Of a stretch of DNA of 64,000 nucleotides, positions 53,459-64,000 are shown piece by piece; positions within the stretch are counted from its first letter, which is position 1, and each line of letters starts with the position of its first letter. Below the pieces are notes generated by a model that searched no databases, was not told where the DNA came from, and saw only the letters and a list, made by a program, of their open reading frames with translations. Both the position numbers and the translations under genes were made by a program. The stretch is from Tetraselmis striata (taxonomy: Eukaryota; Chlorophyta; Chlorodendrophyceae; Chlorodendrales; Chlorodendraceae): the NCBI GenBank assembly GCA_006384855.1, contig VCJN01000881.1, positions 1-64,000 of the forward strand. Direction: 5' to 3'.

Positions 53459-54778
53459 GCCACTCCGGTGTTCTGCGGGAAGTTGAAGGGATTACTGGCC
53501 ACTGCGCCGGTGCACTGCAACATACACGCTCATCAGCACCGCTCCCTCCTCATGACGGGAATACATAGCTTGGAAAACGGAAAGAGTGAACGAGGTTGGA
53601 AACGATGTATTTGAACTTAACGTATCAATCTCTTCAATCTTTATGTTGGAAGAACATCTTCTGACTTTCTAGCATACACAAGTGTGTCACGGACGTGGAT
53701 TGAAATGCATGCCTCTCTGCCCGGTACGTACGCTGTGATGCTACTGCAGTAGCCACTAATATCTGGCACCAGCACAATCAGGGATATCCTGGCTTGTGAG
53801 TTTTACATTACCTCGCAACTGCCAAGGTAACGATGCCAGCCTGGCTGATCATCATTCTAGCAGCACGCAGAAGCAGGTGCCATAAGCTCCCCGCTGTCAG
53901 CAATGTGTGCGCCTATGTTCACCTGCTGGTAGCGCGTGATGTATTATTCCTATATTGGACACACACTACTTGCTACCTGCAGCAACACGCCTGGTCGCAG
54001 TAGTCCTGTACTCCTAAGTTGCCTCGCCTCATGAGATGCTCCGAAACCATACTTGCCGGCCGGCGCGGTGCAAGGAATATAATAATATATTCTTTTCGAT
54101 GATCGATCGATGCCAAGGGATCATGAATTCGCGATCATGATTTCCATTGATATAAGGTTTGTACAATCCTTATATCTTAATGGAAATGTATAGTCGCTAT
54201 ATATATATGCTGGAGTGCACGGCGATACGAATGATATAGACACACTCATCACATAATAAAGAAAATATAAACCGATGGTCGTTTTGTCTTAGCGTCATCG
54301 TCCTGACTGTCCCCTCTCATTATAATAAATATGCTTGTGAAAGTGACCGATATGTTGCACGATTTGCGCTGCGCTGTGCAGCGTGCAATACAAGTATGGA
54401 CGTCCGCGTCGTCTGTAGCCACCTGCTGCCCTGGCTCTCACCAACATCGTCAGATGAGTCAAGCACTAATCCTTACGATGTTGAGTAGTTACGCAGTAAA
54501 GCCCCCTGCCTGCCGCCCAAAGTAGTAGCGATATTAGCGATAGTAGTACTTTGCCTTCCCCCGAGTCTACCCATTAGTCACACAGACACACGGTACGGTG
54601 GTCGTGCCCAGCACTGTGCACCCCGCATCGACGTACTGGTAGCGGCAGAAGAATAATAATGCGCACAAGACCGACCCTCGCTCTCGCGGGCTCCATACAC
54701 CTTCCAACCGCCACCAACACGCACACGCGGGCTGAACCAGTCGAGCGACGGTGCGCCACTCAATCATCCTCAATAGAA
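52752..54778. other. Intergenic, no gene recognised
   Basis: Contains G-runs (about 52766-52780, 53012-53030), a C-run of about 32 at 53427-53458, a CTCCGAAACC word at 54039 and a long hairpin at 54141-54186. Confidence 0.5.
54141..54186. repeat. 17-bp imperfect hairpin
   Basis: TTTCCATT-GATATAAGG, loop TTTGTACAAT, CCTTATATC-TT-AATGGAAA. Both arms pair fully apart from a two-base bulge. It lies in AT-rich DNA with other small palindromes (GATCATGAATTC). It could be a MITE-like relic or an RNA structure. Confidence 0.7.
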
Positions 54779-55284
54779 ATGGAGGGCGAGGTATCGGTAC
54801 CGATAGTGCCCCTTGCGCCCGGCACCCCGGCGCTCCCCGGCAGCAGCAGCGCTCCGCTCCCACAGGCGGCCAGCCGGCGGAGCACAATCTCGAACAAAAT
54901 CCGGGTACGAGCCGAGCTCGAGCAGGGCGGGGAAAAAAGTGCTGAGTCGAGCCCGGGGGAAAGGGGCGGCTTGGTGTGCGGCTCATAGCCAGCCAGTTAG
55001 CCTGCCTTCCAGCTGCCGTTGCCTTGCCGCGCGAGTACCTGACAGCCGCTCCCTGCCGGCGCGCAGAGCGGGACCTATGCGGTCGGCAGCGCGGTCGGCA
55101 GCACGGTCGGCAGCACCCTCGGGCTGGCGGTGCCGCAGCTGGCGGGCGCGATCGACATCATGGTGGTGCGGCAGCCCGACGGCAGCCTGAAGAGCTCCCC
55201 CTTCTACGGTGCGCCCTCCTCGCCCGGGCTGCCTTGGGTCGTCGCTGCGGGGCTGCCGACAGGATTTCCTGGCCGACGAAAAGG

Positions 55285-55324
<40 letters not shown>

Positions 55325-58300
55325 CGGAGGGGAGTCTTGACGTCTAGTCCCCCAATCCGAGCCCGCGGAAGGCGCGGGTGCTGAGCCAATCGAGACACGC
55401 AGGCTGGACAATGACGCCCCCCCCCCCCCCCCCCCCCCCCTCTTGTTCGCCCGCTTTCCCCTTGCAGTTCGGTTCGGCAAGTACCAGGGCCTGCTGCGGC
55501 TCAGCGACAAGCGCGTCTCCATCGTCGTGAACGGTGCCCCCCCCCCACACTCCCCATTATCCAGCCATGCCCTCACAAGCCTTCTTTAGCCGCCCCATAC
55601 ACCATTGGATTCTGCCAGGCAGCCGCACCCAGGCATGCCCCACCTCCCTACCCTCTCAGCCGGCCCCGCCCATGTAACCTGGCAGGCGCGGAGGCCGACT
55701 TTGGGATGTACCTCAGCCGCACCGGGGAGGCGTTTTTCGCCTCGGAGCTATCCGACGATGACACTGGTGCGCCGCTTTGATCACTTGCATGGCCTGTGAC
55801 ATGCTCCTTGGCGTCCGCTTGCGCCCAGCTCACCCCCCCCCCCCCCCCCCCCCAACCTCCTCTTCTTCTCGGGCCCTTGCCGGTGCAGAGGAGTCCACGG
55901 ACAAGCGGCCGGCCAAGACTCCGGGGGAGATGGAGCTGGAGGGGGTGATGTCGCCGCCCAGCGGCTACTCCTCCGGGGAGGACACGGGGCAGTACATGCG
56001 CTACTCCGCCATGGAGCGCTACTTCTCTGCGGAGAGCGGCGCGTCGCCGGCGCCAGAGGCGGCGCGTCCGGAATTCAAGCCAGGCCCGCAGGGGCGCAGC
56101 AACCGGCCCACGAAGATGGGCCTCGTGTCGGTGGGCTTTGGCCGCTCTGGCAGCAGCTCGCTGGCGCGGCGCCGCAGCAGCGACCGGGGGCGGGGGCAGG
56201 GGCGGCCTGCAGGGGGACGGGTCAACGGCGACGCAGGGGCGCCTGTCACCCGGCCCGACTCCGCCCCGGCGGCGAGCGGCGCGGCGGGGGTCGCGAGTGA
56301 GCTGGTGGCGCAGGCGGCGGGCGAGGCAGGCGGCGGGGAGGAGGCGGGCGAGGCGGACACGTACTCAGAGGCGCTGGAGGAGTTTTCGGACGAGGCAGAC
56401 GAGGAGGGGGAGGGGGCGGGCGGCGCGGCGCCGGCGCGGCTGCCGAGTCCGTTTGAGCAGGCGACCGCGCTGCCGGGGGAGGAGGCGGTGCCGCCGCCCG
56501 GGCTGCCGCTCGGCACCTCCCCGCCCAGCGGCTACCTCGGCGACATCGACGCCCCCTTGCGCCGGCAGCCGCCCTCTGCCGCTGCGACCCCCCCTCCCAC
56601 CGCGACCCCCCCTCCCGCCGCAACCCCGCCTCCCCCCGGCACACCGCCGCCGCTGGGGTCGCCGGGGCCGCCGCTGTTTGGGAGCGCGCTGGAGCTGTCG
56701 CTGTGCGGGCACCTCTTCCGGCGCGACATGGACGGCGGTGAGGCGGCCGCGCTGTTTGACGCGCACCGCGTCGACGCGGACAGCTTCTGGGCGCAGGGCG
56801 CTGCGATGCTGGAGAGCGACAGCCTGGTGACCCCCCTCCCTATCGCCCCTGGAGGGCCCCACCACTCCCGCCATACCGACCTAAAGGCAAACCCGCTGTG
56901 GAGGCTCACCGCAATGTCAGTGCCGATGTGCCGCTTTTACATCAGTGAATGGGAACAAGCCCCAGTAATGCCCTGCCATCGAGGTCACATCGGAACGGGC
57001 TGATACCGGGCATGTCAGGGCGCCCACACGGTGATACGAACACCATGAATAAGAAGCCGCCCAACATGTCGGGGGACAGGCACAGCAGGGCTACAGCGAA
57101 TGTCTCTATGGGATGCGTGCCACCCCAATACGCGGCTGATTATGGTACCGCATGTAGGCGCTGTTTTGGGTCCGCCGGCGCCCGTAGCGCGGCCGGTTGC
57201 AGTACAGGCCCACGGGCACAGAACCGCCTGGAACTAGGGCCGGGGTTTAGGGAATGCTCGACAACAGACACCCTCCCGGAAGCAGATTCTACGGCAACAT
57301 CCGAATGGCGGTCTGTCTTCTGTCGACTTTCGGTGTTGCCGTTGATTCAAGTCCGGCAATACCATTCACCGTATGGTTCGTGACATGTCTGCAGCCCTGC
57401 CGCCCCCAAGAGGTGTGGCTTGTGCTGTGCCTACGCGTGCTGTGCTGTGCTGAGCCGGGCTGGGCGGCGCGGGTGCTGCAGGTGGTGCGGGTGGAGGGGG
57501 TGATGTACCCCTGGGCGGCAGCGGCGCCGATGGTGCTGGGCCGGCTGGCGTTTGGGGACAGCGGCGGGCGCTGGGAGGCGCTCATCCGGCGCGGCGCCGC
57601 CATCCCGGTGCCTGGCGGGGGCAGCGCCGCGCCGCAGCCGCAGCCGCCGCCGGGCCCGACGACCCCGCTGGAGGAGCCCATGGCGGTGCCGGCGCCGGCT
57701 TCGCCCGGCGGTGGCGGCTGGCGGCTGTGGCCGTTTGGCTCGTGGAAGGGCGGCGCCACGCCGGCCCCGGCGGAGGCCAAGGCGAGCCACTCCGCGCCTG
57801 TGGCGGCGGACGCGAAGGCGGCAGTGGCGGCGGCGGCGGCGCGCGCGGGGCGGCGGCTGGGCAAGCGCTCGCTGGTGCCGAGCGGCGCGCAGCTGGAGTC
57901 GCTGGGGCTGGTGGAGGGGCAGAACGTGGTGGAGTTTGTGCTGCAGGCGCCGCTGTTTGGGGAGCACCGGCTGCGCGCGTACATGCACCTGCTGCGCTGG
58001 AACTCGTGGCTGGTCATCAGCGATGTGGACGGCACCATCACGCGCAGCGACGTGCTGGGTCACCTGCTGCCGCCGATGGGGCTGGACTGGAGCCACGCGG
58101 GCGTGGCGCGCCTGCTGAGCGACATCGACGCCAACGGCTACGCAATCATGTTCCTCAGCAGCCGCGCCATCGCGCAGGCCTCCCTCACGCGCGACTACCT
58201 GCACTCCCTCACGCAGGACGGCCACAAGCTGCCCGTGGGCCCCGTCGTCATCTCGCCCGACGGCCTCATCCCCAGCCTGTACCGCGAGATGGTGGTGCGC

Positions 58301-58663
58301 CGGCCGCACGAGTTCAAGATCGCCACGCTGCAGTCCATCCGCAACCTGTTCCCGCCCTTCTGGAACCCCTTTTTCGCCGGCTTCGGCAACCGCGGCACGG
58401 ACGAGATCTCGTACAAGGCGGTCGGCATCCCGCCCGGCAAGGTGTTCACCATCAACCCGCGCGGCGAGATCCGGCGCTCCACCGGCGCGGTCGTCGGCTC
58501 GCTGCTCGGCAGTCTCGCCGGCATCAACACCCTCGTCAACGAGGTCTTCCCGCCGCAGGTCGCCTCCAAGGGCGAGTCGGTGCGCACCGAGTTCAACGAC
58601 GCCGCCTTCTGGCGCCCGCCCATCCTCGCCGCCCACATGATCGACTCGGACGACGAGGGGTAG
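54779..58663 (+). CDS. PAH1: Lipin-type phosphatidate phosphatase (PAH)
   Basis: Mg-dependent phosphatidate phosphatase (EC 3.1.3.4) making diacylglycerol for storage and membrane lipids; cytosolic/ER. Secure exons: 55067-55208, 55468-55533, 55686-55766, 55889-56826 and 57482-58663, all in phase (about 802 residues). The first exon with the start codon is uncertain; ATG 54779 with a donor after MEGE is one option. N-LIP domain: LAGAIDIMVVRQPDGSLKSS, then VRFGKYQGLLRL and LSRTGEAFFASEL. A low-complexity acidic middle follows. LSLCGHLF and LVVRVEGVMYPWAAAAPMVL join across a 655-base intron. The C-LIP (LNS2) phosphatase has the catalytic DVDGT at about 590-594 (family norm DIDGT or DVDGT), then GYAIMFLSSRAIAQA, LPVGPVVISPDGLIPSLYRE and PHEFKIATLQSIRNLFP. 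The gene looks complete apart from the 5' exon. Confidence 0.9.
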
Positions 58664-58800
58664 CGCGCCGCCGCCGCCACAGCACAGCACAGCGCAGTAC
58701 ACCTGGAATAAATGGCGCCTCGCCGACATGCCAGCATGAGCCCGGAACCCCAACCTCGGCGGCGGCGCGCGCGCATGCGTAATATGTAGCCTAGTACCAG

Positions 58801-58805
58801 TGTAA
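58801..58805 (+). terminator. TGTAA polyadenylation signal of PAH
   Basis: TGTAA 138 bases past the PAH stop. Confidence 0.65.
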
Positions 58806-58811
58806 CATGAC

Positions 58812-58816
58812 TTACA
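58812..58816 (-). terminator. TGTAA polyadenylation signal of the convergent gene
   Basis: TTACA on plus, about 50 bases past the minus-strand stop at 58867 and only 7 bases from the PAH signal. Confidence 0.6.
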
Positions 58817-58866
58817 CGATGGGCCCGCCCGCCGCGCCTCCCCTCGTGTAGCCGCGCCCTGCCTGC

Positions 58867-59987
58867 TCAGGCCCAGCACAGCATGACCCCCGCAAACACG
58901 CTGCCCGCCACCAAGAAGCAACCCGCCACCACCAGCGATGCCGCCTGCGCCGAATGCACCGCTGCGTCAGACAGCCGGGGCACGCAACAAGGAGAGGGGG
59001 TGTGGGGGGGCTGCCCTCTGCAGCAGTGTCGGTGTGGGTAGTAGAGAGGAGAGGAGAGGGGGGTAGGTGCCTGGTTGCGGCTGTCGAGCCTCAGTCGCCT
59101 CTGTATAAGGTCCTGTATGTGGGGTTGCCGGGGGGGGGGGGGGGGGGGGGGGGGGCATTGTCAGCGCGGTTGGCGATCATTGCTGCCCGCAGCCAGGCAC
59201 TCGGCGGTGCATCCAATCAGGCCTTCGTGGCGGCGCTTCGTACCAGCAGCTTGTTTATCAGCGGCGCCAAGGCCACCGCCCTGCACGCCGAGGGCGGTAG
59301 CAGACAGAGGGCATCACGAGGGGCGACAGGCAGGCAGACCGGCGGGTGGCTCGCTCTGTGCATGCGGCGTGTAGGGCTGGCGTGAATCGCATTCGTGAGC
59401 ATCAGCAACCGGTGGGCAGCGCTCACCCCGCAAGGCGCGGGATTTTTGTGACTTGACTGCCCGCCCACGTGAGGGCGAAAGCCTCGGCCACCTTGCGGAA
59501 GGTCTCGCCAAACCCCATGCCTGGGCCGCAGGCATCCGAGTGCACCGTCAGGCCTCTGGTGCAGATCTGGGTGGGACGGGACTGTGACCTTCCCGGGTCC
59601 CCATCATGCGCACAAGGGTGGGTAGGTGGGGGGAGGGGGGGGGGAGTGGGGGGCACCTTTGGGGACATCGGCAATCGTGGTGAAAAAGAGCAAGAAGGCG
59701 CATACGTAGTACAGGGTGTTGAGCAGGCCATACGCGATCACGCCCGACAGCCCCAGCTCCGCCAGCCTCTGCCTCAGGCTGCCCGCATGCAGCGCGATCC
59801 GCAGGTTCAGGTCAGCCCTCAGCCAGCCCGCAGACAACACACATCGCAGTCGCAGGGCCCTGGATGGCGGGCGAAATAGCTCGTCCGCCTGTATGCGCTT
59901 CACTGGACAGGGTACACCGGCATTGCGGCGCTTACCCGGGGGGCTTGTCCGGCTTCCCGCCGCCCCGCGTCGCGTCGCTCGCGCCAT
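58867..59987 (-). CDS. Small conserved plant/algal membrane protein, multi-exon
   Basis: Exons seen: 59778-59657 (LRQRLAELGLSGVIAYGLLN, then TLYYVCAFLLFFTTIADVPK), 59520-59427 (GMGFGETFRKVAEAFALTWA, GSQVTKIPR), 59280 to about 59224 (GAVALAPLINKLLVRSAATK) and a terminal exon ending at 58867 with a hydrophobic segment (SLVVAGCFLVAGSVFAGVML). Junctions of the first three join in phase. The LSGVIAYGLLNTxYY...FLL and WAGSQVTK words match a plant/algal family of small predicted plastid membrane proteins of unknown function. The start is uncertain: the frame upstream of 59778 is open to 59987, but an acceptor at 59779 implies an earlier exon. The last intron donor is unclear (GT at about 59239 or a GC site). 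Confidence 0.55.
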
Positions 59988-60496
59988 CGCCCGCTGTGTC
60001 GCGAGAGCTTGGCGTCATGCCATCCGGCCGACTCGGCCCGCTGCTGTCGGAAGAGGCCGAGCAAGCACCGGCCCACCGACGTCGGCACGCCGGGCGACGC
60101 TGTGCCGGAGGCAGTGCCACCGTAGGCTGCCTCGTGCGCTGCACGTGCCGGGCGGGGCCGCGCGACCGCACGCCCAGCGACAGCCGCGTCGAGGCCATTC
60201 CTGCGGGTGTACTTAGCCGCGTGGATGAGGATATCGCCTGCGACGCGCTGAACCCACCAGGACTCCCCGGCAGCGATCCCATCCTGTGTAGAGCGAGTGC
60301 GCGTGGCTACCCGGCGCCCCTTGGTACTAACGCAACTGCCTTGATGACTTGCGCCGCAAGGTTGCTCGCTACTGATGCGGACATCAGTCGAGCGCGGTAT
60401 CGTCCGCTGCCGGAGGTCCAGCAGTCCGCCCGCGCCCGGCGCGGTTGTTCTGCCTGCGTAGTGCGCTGGAAAGAGGGAGTAGCGACAGAAGGCCGG

Positions 60497-60562
60497 CTCC
60501 GAAACCAATTCCGCCACACTCTAGGACGGCGGCCGCGAGGTGGTATGTTGCGCTCCGAAACC
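60497..60562 (+). repeat. Two CTCCGAAACC words
   Basis: Exact copies at 60497-60506 and 60553-60562, 56 bases apart. Confidence 0.7.
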
Positions 60563-62421
60563 ATGGCGGCATGCAAGCTCGCGGCCTCACACAGAATTAG
60601 CACAGCATCAAGCCATCAATCACCAACTACAGCATGCAGCGCACTCAATTAGCGCAGCAACTGCGCGCCCAGCAGGCAGCACTGGAGCAGGCTGCATGCC
60701 GCCGCGGCCGGCGCCATTCGCAACGCTGCGGACGGGTCGTTGCGCCCCAGCAGCATTCATTGCGGCGCCTTCTGATTTGCTGCATGCTGTAGCATTTGTT
60801 GCTCTATCACGAGAGTACAGTAATAAGAAGGATTCGGTATATGTATACGTGGTCAGGACTTTTGGTTTATTATTGTCTACATCTATACAACAAAGTTGTG
60901 CCGCAGCATGCGGCGGGCGCTGGTGATGGGCAGCACGCTGATTGGCGGGAAGTTAACATGGCAGGCGGGCGGTACTTTTAGGTGTCCGCTAGCCATCCAG
61001 TAGCATCATGTCATCGTCACATCGCATCAGCACTCTGAGAAGCAGGCACACTAGCAGCATCAAGCTAATTCATATCTCTATAAATAGTCATCAGAAAGTC
61101 GCAAAGTAGTGCACCCTACTAACTTTGCGTCGTGTATTTGCACTGCGGTATTACGCACGCAGCAGGTATATATAAGCACTTACTATTTGCGAATAACTAC
61201 TGCATGAATAATTGTATAAAGTATTGAACAGACATCTGCTTTACTCATACATTGTTGGCGAGCAGGAGCAATGTATGATGAATAGCAGGCAGCAAACCCC
61301 CTGCGACTATCGTGCAGCGAGCACCTGTGTCGTTCATGCAAGCAACATAACTGCATGCATCATACATGTACACTAATACTCCAGCATCGAATCAAACTCG
61401 TCTAGATGGGAGGTGTACTTTATACATGTATACTGGCTTTTAAATATTGTGCTGATTGACTATGCTGTCAGCAGCATATTGATGATGATATGTTTTGATG
61501 ATACACTACTACATTGCAGGGCAGATTGATGATGGTATTTATATTGTAGTGTAAGCAATGAGGATTGATGTCCCCGCCGCCGTGATCATAATTTTTGAGT
61601 ATGCTGTCGGCGCATTGTGGTGATAGTAATCAGTTCATTGCAGGTGAGCCAGATGTATTCGCTACTCACTGCAAGTAGAACCAAGCGACACGTGCATCAT
61701 CATATGCATACTACTGACACTCATCATGGCGCAGATAGCATGATCGCGCACTCTATCAAAGGGTAACACAAGATGCCGGCTTGTTCCAAGCGGTGCAAAA
61801 TCTTTATTCTAGCTTGATCCAGCCCCGCCATACGGCCTGCATATGCTACACGCGACACCGCCGATGCACCAATAATCCAATAGATGTGTAGGTTTCTTGG
61901 CTTCGCAAGCATGCGATATGTATTCATATCCGACATGCATGCATACATATTCAATTCAAATGCAGAGCTCACATCATATACCTCGTACGATGATGATTAT
62001 GGCAACTTCCTTGTTCGCAGCTGTATCCCTTGCCGGTTTCTCCCTGGCTCACATAAGATTGCAGCAACGCCTTTCATCATGCACTGGGGCAGCGAGCCCC
62101 CGCATGTCGGATTGCCCTCTGCCAGGGCTGACCATCCGGCGAGACAGGGGTCGAGGCAAGCGCCTGCTATGCGAAGGTTGAGGTCATCACGCGCATCTGG
62201 TGAATCACAGGTAACCAGCTCTGGTAGTGACCAGCAGCATCGTCGCGTGTTGTCACCCCGGGATCTACGTGTGCCGATCCGCCCCTTGTCGCTCATTTGA
62301 CGCTCTGGCGAGGGTGAGCCATGGGGTGCGTGGTACGGCGCCTACTCGTACACGCTCCCCCTCGCCCTGCGCCCATCGAAGCACCATCCACCGGGAAGCA
62401 GCATCCGCTCCTCACAGCTGG

Positions 62422-62841
62422 TCACTGCACGTGCTGGTGTACGCCTGAGAGCAGTTCCTCCCGTGTATGTGGCGATGACCCTAGCAGCAGCAGGTACCGC
62501 CGCATGTGTGCCGCGTCGAACTGTGCCTTCAGATGGAAGCACACAAGCGCGGAGGCAGACACGGACAGCAGCACAAAAAAGAGGGCGCGCCCATCCTCAT
62601 CCACCTCGGGATGCAGGGCGCCGTCTCGATACAGCAATTTGAGTTATGAAGTTGCTGCACAGCCGACCCACCCAGACGCCGCCTTGAACCTCTCGTGGGA
62701 CCGCGACACCGGGCATACCAGCCAAGTAACGACATACACCAAGCTTGACGTGAAGCAAGCTGCTGCTGTGCCCTTGCGGCTCAAACCCTCACCGTAAGAG
62801 GCCAAGCAGCGGTCGCCTGCTGCCATCAAGCTGACGTCCAC
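62422..62841 (-). CDS. Possible membrane-protein exons, tentative
   Basis: Two minus-strand frames with hydrophobic segments: one from ATG 62841 (MDVSLMAAGDRCLASYGEGL, later SSLVYVVTWLVCP) and one at 62637-62422 (ALFFVLLSVSASALVCFHLK, then AHMRRYLLLLGSSP). They could be exons of one gene, but I found no firm splice pair and recognise no family. Confidence 0.2.
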
Positions 62842-63793
62842 TGCCTACATGTAGCAGAACGCTGCTATATGGTCCTGCTGCTGCTCGTAGAAACTTTTAT
62901 TCGTTCGTGCCTGCTTGTGTCGTAGTCGTGTTCACATTATGTATTATTCCATATCACACAATCAAACATCGGGCCCAGTATACCCGGTAGTAGGAATGCT
63001 GTCTCTAAAACATTGATTACATGCGCTAGCTACAACATTCAAGAAATCAATACATACAGACATCCAGACGGAAATCCTGTCTAAAATATCATGCTTTACC
63101 ACCCGTAATAACTACAAAGAAAGATTTATTTAAACACTCATTTAATAAAACAGGCAGCGGTTCGTCGAAATACTTTTTTCTGTTCTTTTAAACTTTCATT
63201 CTCTGAATTTTCGTGGATTCCATCAGCAGGGAACATCCCTGTATGATGCTCTAGCGCATATCCCCGCATCATATTGGAAAGGTTGACAAACAGTACACAA
63301 ATAGTAAAGGCTTGTTACTAAATAATACACAAGTTAAACAAATAATAAAGGCTTATTACTAAATATTACACAAGTTACACCTCGTCCATTCCAGCATTTC
63401 TGCTTTCCGCATGCCTGGGTGCAAACCAGCACCTGCGGGTCTGAGGCCTTCACACGTGTCACGTGGCACACTCCCATGCTCGACAGTAGCGCGCAGCAAT
63501 GGCGCAATGTGGGCAACTAGAGTTGATGTACGGGCTCTATTATTACAGAAAACATGGGTCTACAAGTAATTGCTTTCAAGACGATGCAACACTATGCCTC
63601 ACAGACAAAAAGGACAAGAAAAGAAAAGAAAAGTGTCTGCATCATCTGCGGCATGATACAGCAGTGGCTCTACAGTGGCATGCATACGATTTGTTACCGA
63701 GGCCGATATTGCCGTCCTTATATGTGCTTGCCGCTATTCATCACACGCTTGCACATACATAATGTGGTAGTATTAGTAGGGGTGGTATTGGGG

Positions 63794-63795
<2 letters not shown>

Positions 63796-63833
<38 letters not shown>

Positions 63834-63905
63834 GGGGGGGGGGGGGGAGAGGGGGGGGGGGGGGAGGAGGGGGTGGTGGTGGTGGGGTGTGGGGAGGGGG
63901 GCGAA
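63796..63905. repeat. TG microsatellite followed by G-rich tract
   Basis: About 18 TG units, then runs of G interrupted by A, then GGT triplets and GGGG blocks. Confidence 0.9.
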
Positions 63906-64000
63906 AGGGGGGCTGCTCCCATCCTGCATAGCTGCCTGGAGTTCTCCTAGCACAAGGGCATGAGCCAAGGGGAAAGTGCGACCTGTCAGCACGATCATGT

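Larger units (their letters stand above)
59988..64000. other. Gene-poor right end
   Basis: No confident gene. It holds two CTCCGAAACC words (60497, 60553), AT-rich DNA at 60.8-61.7 kb and 62.9-63.4 kb, a weak membrane-protein candidate at 62422-62841, and simple repeats at 63796-63905 (TG dinucleotides, then G-rich). Confidence 0.5.

Noticed and set aside
57431-58921. 496-residue open frame antisense to the PAH catalytic exon
   Set aside because: The sense strand has a clear lipin domain with matched splice sites; the antisense frame is a by-product of GC-rich codon use.

Overview
The window looks like nuclear DNA of a green alga (Chlorophyta). Exons are GC-rich, introns are short to medium, and TGTAA polyadenylation signals lie 50-160 bases past several stop codons. 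Gene content is plant/algal in type: a plant-like mitochondrial uL15, Snu114, an EPL1-domain protein, an ARID protein, a lipin-type phosphatidate phosphatase and a small membrane protein of a plant/algal family. Species cannot be told from the sequence alone.

Layout. 99-2825 (+) is mitochondrial ribosomal protein L15 in seven exons. 2826-8852 is gene-poor. 8853-14034 (-) is the U5 snRNP GTPase Snu114/EFTUD2, nine exons whose phases all agree. 16177-18706 (-) is an EPL1-domain protein in three exons. 19301-19373 is tRNA-Arg(TCG), followed by a tandem array of copies of its own 3' end. 19.6-25.5 kb is repeat-bearing and almost gene-free. 51075-52751 (+) is an ARID-domain protein. 54779-58663 (+) is the lipin/PAH gene. 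It converges on a small membrane-protein gene at 58867-59987 (-), and the two polyadenylation signals lie 7 bases apart. 60-64 kb is AT-richer and simple-repeat-rich.

The most striking object is a 20.6 kb Polinton-like virus (PLV) copy at about 25.56-46.14 kb with near-identical ~0.85 kb terminal inverted repeats. It carries a packaging ATPase, major capsid protein, penton-like minor capsid region, collagen-like and FN3-like fibre proteins, cytosine methyltransferase, tyrosine recombinase, TVpol-type polymerase, SF3 helicase and a zinc-finger nuclease region. It looks young, with roughly half a dozen coding interruptions, so it is treated here as a fossil. A regulatory-looking block (a TGTACC/GGTACA palindrome followed by AGTGCCACT repeats) occurs in both terminal repeats and again inside the element upstream of the nuclease region.

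A second, smaller mobile element (about 47.69-50.67 kb) has a gag-like frame and a DIRS/Crypton-type tyrosine recombinase between 66-base direct repeats, with no visible reverse transcriptase. Host-side repeats include a CTCCGAAACC word present eight times, all on the same strand, and a hairpin-bearing repeat family at 22.5-24.6 kb.
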